64,000 nt of DNA, taken from the NCBI GenBank assembly GCA_965242775.1, contig CBDETI010000024.1:62001-126000 (forward strand), given 5' to 3'. Each line of letters opens with the position of its first letter. The first letter of the stretch is position 1. Of the stretch, positions 37,715 to 44,217 are shown piece by piece. The notes beneath the pieces were generated by a model, which saw nothing but the letters and a program-made list of their open reading frames with translations, had not been told where the DNA came from and did no database searches. The DNA is from JAWPMT01 sp965242775 (GTDB lineage: Bacteria > Bacteroidota > Bacteroidia > Cytophagales > Cyclobacteriaceae). The position numbers were made by a program, and so were the translations under genes.

Positions 37715-38704
37715 TTACCGAGCGATCTGGACTTTTTGTAGAATAGACTTGATAATATCTAACGTAGTGACATTATCCGCTTCCGCTTCGTAGTTTAACA
37801 GTATCCTATGATTCATCACGTCACCGGCTATTTCTTTGATGTCTTCGGGCAACACATAATCGCGCTCATCGAAGAATGCTATTGCCTTAGCAGCCAGGTT
37901 CAGGTTAATGGAAGCACGAGGAGAAGCTCCAAATTGAATATACTCCCCTTCATCCGACAAACCATAGGCTTTGGGATCCCTTGTTGCAAAGACCAGCTCA
38001 ATAATGTATTTCTCCAAAGATTCTGATAAAGCCACCTGATTGATCTCCTCACGGATAGAAAAGATGTCTTCCTTCGTCAGCACTGTGTCCAATGCGGGGG
38101 AAAACGTCATATTGGACATTCTCCTCATGACCTCCAATTCTTCGTCCTTGCTTGGGTAGTCGACATGAACTTTAAGCATGAATCTATCGACCTGCGCTTC
38201 AGGTAATGGATATGTCCCCTCCTGATCTACGGGGTTTTGGGTGGCCATCACAAGAAAAGGCCTATCCAGATCGAAGGTGGTTTCGCCTATGGTCACCTGC
38301 TTTTCCTGCATGGATTCCAACAGGGCAGACTGCACCTTGGCAGGGGATCTGTTCACCTCATCGGCGAGGATCATATTTGCGAAGATGGGTCCTTTTTTCA
38401 CCTCAAACTCCGATCGCTGCTGGTTGTAGATCATCGTACCGATCAAATCGGCGGGCAAGAGATCCGGCGTAAACTGAATTCTTTTGAAATCAAGATGAAG
38501 TACATCTGCCAAAGAATTGACCGTCAATGTTTTGGCCAAACCCGGGACTCCCTCCAGAAGAATGTGTCCCTGAGTAAAGAGACCAATCAATAGTCTATTC
38601 ACCATGTATTCCTGGCCAACCACCACTTTAGCCACTTCTTGCGTGACCTGCTTGATCTTTCTCTGGTGCTCCTGCTTCAGGTCCTGGTTGATCGTATTTT
38701 CCAT
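37715..38704 (-). CDS. MoxR-family AAA+ ATPase
   Basis: 329 residues from the ATG at 38704. Walker A is GVPGLAKT, Walker B is MILADEVNR, and the C-terminal lid has FGASPRASINLNLAAKAIAFF. MoxR ATPases act as chaperones for metal-loaded or VWA-domain partners. Here no DUF58 or von Willebrand factor A gene follows, which is the usual operon, so it is an orphan or its partners are elsewhere. Confidence 0.93.
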   Translation of the reverse strand: MENTINQDLKQEHQRKIKQVTQEVAKVVVGQEYMVNRLLIGLFTQGHILLEGVPGLAKTLTVNSLADVLHLDFKRIQFTPDLLPADLIGTMIYNQQRSEFEVKKGPIFANMILADEVNRSPAKVQSALLESMQEKQVTIGETTFDLDRPFLVMATQNPVDQEGTYPLPEAQVDRFMLKVHVDYPSKDEELEVMRRMSNMTFSPALDTVLTKEDIFSIREEINQVALSESLEKYIIELVFATRDPKAYGLSDEGEYIQFGASPRASINLNLAAKAIAFFDERDYVLPEDIKEIAGDVMNHRILLNYEAEADNVTTLDIIKSILQKVQIAR

Positions 38705-39188
38705 CTTGATAATGAACTGTTTTTCAGAAGGCTGCAAAAATACCCGCCTTTGTCAAAACAGGAAAAGCCATTATTCAAGCGGTTGAGGCTTTAATATTTT
38801 TTAACAACCTGTTAAGTTCCTCGCGAGCCTGCTTTGGCAATCCACTTATGATCTAAATAGACAAAAACCACCAAGAGGGTGAATGCAATAAATATTTCCA
38901 TAGCTGTAACTGTTCTTACTAGTTTAAACTGCCTGAGCGTGTATTTGGTTGTTAAGTTCGTGTGAATTTAAGGGTGCATTGATGCGGCGCATTTTGTGAG
39001 TAAACAGTGTATGCTGGCTGGGATTTCTTTCAATTTGGATGGAAGAATGTTGCAAGGCATGATGTTTCCTCCGGTGTAACATTGGATGGAAAGAATTTTA
39101 GAAGAATCTTAGTCACCTTGGAATACGGTTGACATTTTGCAAGCAGGCGAAAATGCCGATTCACCTGGTAACTTTATTTTAGATGTAG
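38705..39188. other. Intergenic region between MoxR and uxuA
   Basis: 484 bases. A short palindrome (TTAACA-ACC-TGTTAA) lies at about 38800-38814. A minus-strand frame at 38812-38901 could encode a 29-residue peptide with one hydrophobic segment. Otherwise I see no gene, tRNA, repeat family or strong promoter. Confidence 0.5.
38812..38901 (-). CDS. Possible 29-residue membrane microprotein
   Basis: ATG at 38901, stop at 38812, reading MEIFIAFTLLVVFVYLDHKW and then a basic tail. A single N-terminal hydrophobic helix followed by charged residues is what small membrane proteins look like, but a frame this short arises by chance, and I see no ribosome binding site or promoter. Weak call. Confidence 0.2.
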   Translation of the reverse strand: MEIFIAFTLLVVFVYLDHKWIAKAGSRGT

Positions 39189-40376
39189 ATGAGCACGGGA
39201 AAATATTTAATGCAGAAAACCATGCGCTGGTATGGCCCCAACGATCCGGTCAAGCTAGCAGACATCAAACAAGCTGGATGTACTGGGGTGGTGACCGCCT
39301 TACATCATGTTCCTAATGGGGAGATATGGCCGATAGAAGAAATCCAGCGACGACAGCATGAAGTAAAATCTGCCGGCTTGGCATGGTCGGTGGTCGAGAG
39401 TGTACCTGTTCACGAGGATATTAAAACCAAATCAGGTGCTTATCAAACATACATTGAATCTTACAAGCAGACCCTACGCAATCTGGCGGCTTGCGATATT
39501 TCTATCGTCGCATACAATTTTATGCCCGTACTCGACTGGACGCGAACAGACCTTGATTTCGAAGTAGCTGATGGTTCACGGGCATTAAGGTTTGAATGGC
39601 AAGTTTTAGCGGCATTTGATCTATTCATTTTGAAAAGGCCGGGGGCGGCCAATCAATATACGGAGGAAGAGACGCTGGAGGCAAAACGTTATTTCGACGG
39701 AATGACGGACAAGGATAAACTGCAATTGGAACGCAATATTATTGCTGGCTTGCCGGGTAGCGAGGAAAGCTTTACCCTGTCCCAATTTCAGTTGGCGTTA
39801 GACAAATACGCCGCCATTGATGAGCAGAAGCTGCGTGAAAACCTAGTTAGCTTTTTAGAGGAGATCTGCCCGGTCGCCGATGATTTGGGCATAAAACTGG
39901 CCCTTCATCCCGATGATCCGCCCATGCCGCTGCTGGGGCTGCCTCGAGTAGTTAGCAAGGAGGCAGATCTGGCCCACCTATTTGCGAAAGTGCCTAACTC
40001 ATCCAATGGGCTATGTTTTTGCACTGGTTCCTTGGGAGCCAATCCAGAAAATAACTTAAAGTCCATCATCAGGCGATTCTCAGGGCGTGTCAACTTTCTT
40101 CATCTTCGAAATGTCACTCGAACTGATCCCAAAAGCTTCTTTGAGGCTAATCACCTGGAGGGAGTTGTTAATATGCCTGAAATTATTTCAGAAATCCTCG
40201 AATTTTCAGCGAAAAGGCAAGTTAGCATTCCGATGCGGCCGGATCATGGTCATCAAATGTGGGACGACCTCACTAAAACGGTCAACCCAGGGTATTCTGG
40301 CATTGGACGGCTACGTGGGTTAGCCGAACTCACTGGGCTCGAGTTGGGGGTCGCCACGGAGATGGCGAAGCATTAA
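39189..40376 (+). CDS. uxuA: Mannonate dehydratase
   Basis: 395 residues. UxuA converts D-mannonate to 2-keto-3-deoxygluconate in glucuronate breakdown. Family motifs are MRWYGPNDPVKL at the N-terminus, GVVTALHHVPNGEIW, KLALHPDDPP, the metal-binding region with CTGSLG, NFLHLRNV and MRPDHGHQMWDD. Other hexuronate genes are not adjacent, so it stands alone. A later ATG at 39210 would also fit the family start. Confidence 0.95.
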   Translation: MSTGKYLMQKTMRWYGPNDPVKLADIKQAGCTGVVTALHHVPNGEIWPIEEIQRRQHEVKSAGLAWSVVESVPVHEDIKTKSGAYQTYIESYKQTLRNLAACDISIVAYNFMPVLDWTRTDLDFEVADGSRALRFEWQVLAAFDLFILKRPGAANQYTEEETLEAKRYFDGMTDKDKLQLERNIIAGLPGSEESFTLSQFQLALDKYAAIDEQKLRENLVSFLEEICPVADDLGIKLALHPDDPPMPLLGLPRVVSKEADLAHLFAKVPNSSNGLCFCTGSLGANPENNLKSIIRRFSGRVNFLHLRNVTRTDPKSFFEANHLEGVVNMPEIISEILEFSAKRQVSIPMRPDHGHQMWDDLTKTVNPGYSGIGRLRGLAELTGLELGVATEMAKH

Positions 40377-40400
40377 CTAAATAAGCGAGAATCGTTTTGT

Positions 40401-41009
40401 TCACCTGCTAACTATCCGTAGAGAAATACCGCCTGCGAACAAGATTAAGAGCATACCAAATAACCATCCACCCAGGCTCCTTCGGGAGGAATTCATCTGT
40501 GGAGATTCGCCATGTAGAGTATCCGCCCTTGGAGCAGCAAGCTTGTCCTCTACAGAATTGTTAGGAAAGAAGGACTTATAGTAGTCATCGGCTAAGTTTT
40601 TGTTGCCAATTGGATCTTTTTCCCAATCCGTGCGCATATTGTAAAAACCCATTACACCAAAAAAGAGCAGTTCCCCGTCCTGAACTTTGAAATTATCAAA
40701 ATCCGGTCGAGACAAACTGCCTTTTGCCAGGGCAATGGCACAATATCCGTTGTATGCTGGCATAAAACGTCCGGGATCCGCTTCAAAAGCCTGCTTATTC
40801 GCTGCACTCGCAAATAAAAGGTTGAGCCCATCGTACTTCAAAACGTGTTGAAGGTGGCCCTTTACCAGCTCACCAGAAAAATATGAAGTGAGATCGTTGC
40901 CATTGAATGCATATTCATCTGGTCCGGAACAGTATTTCGATTGGGCCGCAGCTTGCTCGAGGCACATGAATATTCCTGCCAGAATCGTAATGCGATATCG
41001 GAATTTCAT
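40401..41009 (-). CDS. Exported YHS-domain-like protein with C-terminal membrane anchor
   Basis: 202 residues: signal peptide ending AAAQ, then a YHS-like segment (LKYDGLNLLFASAANKQAFEADPGRFMPAYNGYCAIALAKG), the layout of proteins annotated as YHS-domain, and one hydrophobic helix at the C-terminus (SLGGWLFGMLLILFAGGISLRI). YHS domains often bind metal; one Cys is in the motif (NGYCAIA). It diverges from the thioredoxin-like cluster, and a palindromic operator candidate lies between them. Confidence 0.7.
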   Translation of the reverse strand: MKFRYRITILAGIFMCLEQAAAQSKYCSGPDEYAFNGNDLTSYFSGELVKGHLQHVLKYDGLNLLFASAANKQAFEADPGRFMPAYNGYCAIALAKGSLSRPDFDNFKVQDGELLFFGVMGFYNMRTDWEKDPIGNKNLADDYYKSFFPNNSVEDKLAAPRADTLHGESPQMNSSRRSLGGWLFGMLLILFAGGISLRIVSR

Positions 41010-41190
41010 TGGTTCAATTACTAATTGGAAATTATAATTAGGATAACGAATTACTATGAAGCATAGTTACTTTCTGAAATAAGAAAAATGAAGTGGAGAG
41101 TTAGATGGATGGCTGCCAAAAATGGACTAAAGCTATTATTAAGCATTTCTAATTCTTCCAAATTCCAGGAATAGTTCAAGATTTTATTTT

Positions 41191-41205
41191 ATTAGGAATC
41201 CTAAT
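41191..41205. promoter_or_regulatory. Candidate operator, 7-1-7 palindrome
   Basis: ATTAGGAATCCTAAT is a perfect 7-1-7 inverted repeat that abuts the -7 element at 41206, which is typical for a repressor site. The TTAGG half sites resemble DtxR/MntR-type operators. It lies between the YHS gene (minus) and the thioredoxin-like gene (plus). Confidence 0.5.
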
Positions 41206-41213
41206 TATATTTG
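41206..41213 (+). promoter_or_regulatory. Bacteroidota -7 promoter element of the thioredoxin-like cluster
   Basis: TATATTTG matches TAnnTTTG fully and lies 24 bases before the ATG at 41238. It directly follows the palindrome at 41191-41205. Confidence 0.5.
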
Positions 41214-41237
41214 CTATTCAACACTAATTTTCTAATT

Positions 41238-41471
41238 ATGACTAAATCAATTTTTTATCACGCGGGCTGTCCGGTGTGCATTAGTGCCGAGCAGGACATC
41301 ATCAACTTGATTGGGGCTTCTAACGTGGAGGTAGTTCACCTTGGAGAAGACAGGAGTAGAATAGCAGAAGCTGAAAACGTGGGAGTTCAATCTGTTCCTG
41401 CCCTCTTAACACCCAATAAAAATGTCTTACACCTGAACTTCGGAGCTTCCATGGCGGAAGTGCGGGGATAA
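41238..41471 (+). CDS. Thioredoxin/glutaredoxin-like small protein with CPVC motif
   Basis: 77 residues from the ATG at 41238 (TKSIFYHAGCPVCISAEQDII). The CPVC pair after a short first strand, and VQSVPALLTPNK with the cis-proline, show a minimal thioredoxin fold of the glutaredoxin/NrdH size. No export signal is seen, so it is cytoplasmic. It is the first of three genes with short gaps, probably one operon. Confidence 0.75.
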   Translation: MTKSIFYHAGCPVCISAEQDIINLIGASNVEVVHLGEDRSRIAEAENVGVQSVPALLTPNKNVLHLNFGASMAEVRG

Positions 41472-41489
41472 TTTTCAAAAGAGAAAGAA

Positions 41490-42221
41490 ATGAAATCTAC
41501 TACACTGGTCTTTTCTATTGCCCTTACAATTGGTACCATCGCTATCTCCTATGCGCAAAGCAAGACTTACAACAACGAGGATTTTGCCATCGAAAGCGTC
41601 CAGGTTACTCACAAATCGGACTTAGGTATTACCGTTTGGGAAATTTTCGTCAAGGGAAGCGCGGGGAATACCACACCCACTCCCGTCGGTCAGGTAGACG
41701 GTGCGCCTGTCATTGGGTACGTTTTTCCTACCTCCTTGAAGTCCACGGATGTAGGATTTGGCCAAACGCAAGGGATCGTTGCTATGGCACTCACCTCGCA
41801 TCCTGATTTCGACGATACGCCGCTCTGGGATGAAAACAATGATGCTATCTTCGACAATGATGGCGTTGTTTGGCATTCGCACTGGGTGCTTCTGATTGAG
41901 GATAATCGTGTTCCGGGTGGTCTTTCCGTCAAATCGTACGATAAACAAGACGAATCCGTGGTGATGCCACCAACCAGCCCAGGAATGCCTATTTATCTGG
42001 ATTCACCGGGGTTTCAGGTGAAAACCATGGGAAATACAATTAAAGTGGTGATCCCTGATTTTCGGATAAACAATCAACACTCGTTCAACTATGATGGCGT
42101 AGCCGCATACATGCAGGTGAACGCAAGCGATGAAAATAAGCCAATGCTTGGCGTATACGAGGTATACAGCGTGGCAAGCCGTGACCTCTCGCTCCCATAT
42201 ACCGTGAAAATTGACGAATAA
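41490..42221 (+). CDS. Exported protein of unknown function
   Basis: 243 residues with a signal peptide (TLVFSIALTIGTIAISYAQ). The mature part is beta-rich, with conserved-looking WHSHWVLLIEDNRVPGG and an HxH pair that could bind metal. No family recognised. An AGAAAG ribosome-binding stretch precedes the ATG. It sits between the thioredoxin-like and DUF2024 genes. Confidence 0.7.
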   Translation: MKSTTLVFSIALTIGTIAISYAQSKTYNNEDFAIESVQVTHKSDLGITVWEIFVKGSAGNTTPTPVGQVDGAPVIGYVFPTSLKSTDVGFGQTQGIVAMALTSHPDFDDTPLWDENNDAIFDNDGVVWHSHWVLLIEDNRVPGGLSVKSYDKQDESVVMPPTSPGMPIYLDSPGFQVKTMGNTIKVVIPDFRINNQHSFNYDGVAAYMQVNASDENKPMLGVYEVYSVASRDLSLPYTVKIDE

Positions 42222-42285
42222 CCCAATGGTCAGCCAGACACTCACAACATTGACCTGGCTGATCATTTTTTCGAAAGATCAACAT

Positions 42286-42543
42286 ATGAAAGTTTCTGTC
42301 TACGACACCTACGTCTCCACAGCAAACGGAGCCATCATGCACTTTGATATACTTGTGGAAGAAACCACTGCTCGTCAGCGAGTGTTTCAATTTGGTAAAG
42401 CTTATCTGCAAGGCAAGGGGTTAGCTGACTATCCTCTGAATGCAACGGAATGCCGGTATTGCCACATGGAATTAGCTCCACCCCATGTAGCGGGCGAAAT
42501 AAAAGAGAAGGGCTACTTTATTATAGAAATGGAGAATTGCTAA
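42286..42543 (+). CDS. DUF2024 family protein
   Basis: 85 residues from the ATG at 42286. The sequence KVSVYDTYVSTANGAIMHFDILVEE followed by TECRYCHMELAPP matches the DUF2024 family in layout. Cys-x-x-Cys-His (CRYCH) suggests metal binding. An in-frame extension upstream to 42211 would overlap the preceding gene by 11 bases and lacks family residues, so it was dropped. Function unknown. Confidence 0.8.
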   Translation: MKVSVYDTYVSTANGAIMHFDILVEETTARQRVFQFGKAYLQGKGLADYPLNATECRYCHMELAPPHVAGEIKEKGYFIIEMENC

Positions 42544-42663
42544 GCCTCAGTTGGTTAATGGGTTTATTGTTGTTGATTAATCTGTAAAAGTGGAAGAATC
42601 AATGACAAAGAATGCCGAATTGCTTTGATGAGCAAAAGGCTGTTTTTGGTGGATAGCCGGTTT

Positions 42664-42691
42664 GCGACTAGCCGTCCGCGACTAGCCGTCC
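42664..42691. repeat. 14-base tandem repeat, two copies
   Basis: GCGACTAGCCGTCC occurs twice head to tail without interruption, three bases before the partial tRNA-Leu copy. Confidence 0.8.
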
Positions 42692-42693
42692 GC

Positions 42694-42729
42694 CTTGATC
42701 CTCCTCGACCTTTAAGGGTCACAGGATTT
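42694..42729 (-). repeat. Partial duplicate of tRNA-Leu
   Basis: 36 bases align without gaps to 42791-42826 in the tRNA-Leu gene with four differences, and the last 24 (42706-42729) are identical. The shared part runs from the 3' side of the anticodon loop through the variable arm into the T arm. It lies downstream of the tRNA in the same orientation. Confidence 0.85.
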
Positions 42730-42741
42730 ACATTATAACGC

Positions 42742-42771
42742 AAAAAGGCGATCCGTAATCGAATCGCCTTC
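42742..42771 (-). terminator. Intrinsic terminator of tRNA-Leu
   Basis: On the minus strand AAGGCGAT pairs with ATCGCCTT across a 10-base loop and is followed by a run of five T. Confidence 0.75.
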
Positions 42772-42776
42772 ATTTG

Positions 42777-42862
42777 TACCCGGGGCGGGACTTGAACCCG
42801 CACGACCTTTAAGGGTCACAGGATTTTAAGTCCTGCGTGTCTACCAATTCCACCACCCGGGC
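42777..42862 (-). tRNA. tRNA-Leu (anticodon TAA)
   Basis: 86 nucleotides. Acceptor GCCCGGG pairs with CCCGGGT (one G-U closing pair), D arm TGGTGGAATTGGTAGACACG, anticodon stem around ACTTAAAAT with anticodon TAA, a long variable arm (GTGACCCTTAAAGGTCGT) as required for leucine, and T arm GCGGGTTCAAGTCCCGC. The CCA end is not encoded. Confidence 0.95.
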
Positions 42863-42868
42863 AGCCAT

Positions 42869-42898
42869 AAAAAAGAAAGCCGGAACGAGTCCGGCTTC
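42869..42898 (-). terminator. Intrinsic terminator of tRNA-Gly
   Basis: On the minus strand AAGCCGGA pairs with TCCGGCTT across a 5-base loop, followed by TTTCTTTTTT. It lies between the two tRNA genes, so they are separate or attenuated transcripts. Confidence 0.8.
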
Positions 42899-42901
42899 CA
42901 G

Positions 42902-42974
42902 AGCGGGAGACGGGATTCGAACCCGCGACCCCAACCTTGGCAAGGTTGTGCTCTACCAACTGAGCTACTCTCGC
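42902..42974 (-). tRNA. tRNA-Gly (anticodon GCC)
   Basis: 73 nucleotides. Acceptor GCGAGAG faces CTCCCGC, D arm TAGCTCAGTTGGTAGAGCA, anticodon arm CAACCTTGCCAAGGTTG with anticodon GCC, T arm GCGGGTTCGAATCCCGT. The acceptor stem has an A4-C69 mismatch where A-U is expected. The CCA end is not encoded. Confidence 0.93.
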
Positions 42975-43157
42975 TTGTCCCTTCCTTACAAAAGGACTGC
43001 AAATGTAATGGAACCAACGAGAAATAAACAAACCGAGGCCTTAGCTTTTTCATTTTATTCCTCTTCCAAAACCTTGTTTCATCCCCCTACAATGGTTATC
43101 CTTGAGGTAGGTTCCTACCGTGTGCATTTGTAGTTGAAACCTAAGCAGTAACACCCC

Positions 43158-44039
43158 ATGAAAATCGCCGTTGCATGTGCCGCTTTGATGGCATTATTTG
43201 CAGTTAATCAACCCAACCAAGCAGAATTCCCCTGGACAGACCAATTCTCTAAAGTGCGCCAAATCGGTGTATCATCCGATCCACGCCTACAGGAGGTAAG
43301 TGGTCTTGTGACCTCCGTGCACAATGAAGGATATTTCTGGACTCACAATGATAGTGGTGACGATCCTCGGCTTTTTTTGATCAATCAACAGGGGGAAATT
43401 GCCCTGACCGTCCGGCTTGAAAACGCCGAAAACTTTGACTGGGAAGATATTGCTTTTCGGCGATCATCTACTGGTGAAAGCACGGTTTTCATAGGGGATA
43501 TTGGGGACAATAATGCTGTCCGCGACAACATAACGATTTACGCCATTGCCGAGCCAGTTTTAGCGGACCTTGCTATTAATGAACAGGCGGAAATAATACT
43601 CCAGCCCCAGCGAATGACATTAACCTATGCTGACGGTGCCCGGGATGCCGAAACCTTACTTTATGATCCATTATCTGAGGAACTCATCATTCTTTCGAAA
43701 AGGGATCCCAAGGCCCGCTTGTACGCTTTCAACTTTGAGGCAGGGGGCACCCAAAAGTTGGTGTCTTTCGGGACTTTGAATGTCACACAACTCACCGCTG
43801 GCGATGTTAGCGCTGAAGGCAATGTGATATTTAAGAACTACAACGAGGTATTCTACCTTCCCAACGAGCACAAAATACCTGTAAAAGAGCTCCTGATGGG
43901 TACGGAGTTTCAAAGAGTACGCTATCAGGCTGAAAGGCAAGGTGAGGCCATTGCCTGGAATCGAGATTGTTCGGGGTTTTATGTGCTCAGCGAGTGGAAC
44001 GATAATCAACCGCAGCCGTTTTTCTATTATTATGATTAG
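43158..44039 (+). CDS. Exported beta-propeller-like protein of unknown function
   Basis: 293 residues with a weak signal peptide (KIAVACAALMALFAVN). The segment LQEVSGLVTSVHNEGYFWTHNDSGDDPRLFLINQQGEI followed by NFDWEDIAF resembles the first blade of propellers of the esterase/SdiA-regulated type, and FIGDIGDN recurs as a possible Ca-binding turn. No catalytic residues stand out. It is flanked by tRNAs and a tandem repeat that begins two bases after its stop. Confidence 0.7.
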   Translation: MKIAVACAALMALFAVNQPNQAEFPWTDQFSKVRQIGVSSDPRLQEVSGLVTSVHNEGYFWTHNDSGDDPRLFLINQQGEIALTVRLENAENFDWEDIAFRRSSTGESTVFIGDIGDNNAVRDNITIYAIAEPVLADLAINEQAEIILQPQRMTLTYADGARDAETLLYDPLSEELIILSKRDPKARLYAFNFEAGGTQKLVSFGTLNVTQLTAGDVSAEGNVIFKNYNEVFYLPNEHKIPVKELLMGTEFQRVRYQAERQGEAIAWNRDCSGFYVLSEWNDNQPQPFFYYYD

Positions 44040-44040
44040 C

Positions 44041-44100
44041 ACTTCGGCACTTCGACAGGCTCACTTCGACAGGCTCAGTGCGATAGGCTCAGTGCGACTT
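44041..44100. repeat. 14-base tandem repeat array
   Basis: Units ACTTCGACAGGCTC (44049-44062 and 44063-44076) and AGTGCGATAGGCTC (44077-44090), with partial units on both sides. Each half resembles a complementary version of the other (CACTTCGACAGGCTCAGTG), the look of a REP-type interspersed element. Other copies could not be checked outside this window. Confidence 0.75.
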
Positions 44101-44217
44101 TTGCATAAAGTTCGAAGGAGTCACTTTGGCAATCCAGACCCGATCGTAGGCAGTGCCAGGGCATTGAGCGGAGAGCGGGGATATCCTGGATAAAAAGCTA
44201 CATCCTGTTCTCTCCAA

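Larger units (their letters stand above)
42544..42776. other. Intergenic region with tRNA-derived repeat
   Basis: This region has no convincing gene. It holds a 14-base tandem repeat (42664-42691), a partial tRNA-Leu copy (42694-42729) and the terminator of the real tRNA-Leu (42742-42771). Confidence 0.6.

Noticed and set aside
38800..38814. Palindrome TTAACA-ACC-TGTTAA as a terminator
   Set aside because: No T tract follows on either strand and the stem is only six pairs.
39089..39115. TTTAGAAGAATCTTAG near uxuA as a seventh iron box
   Set aside because: It lacks symmetric halves in the 7-1-7 register and is upstream of a sugar acid gene.
42564..43133. Three small frames over the tRNA genes
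   Set aside because: They only read through the tRNA genes and terminators.
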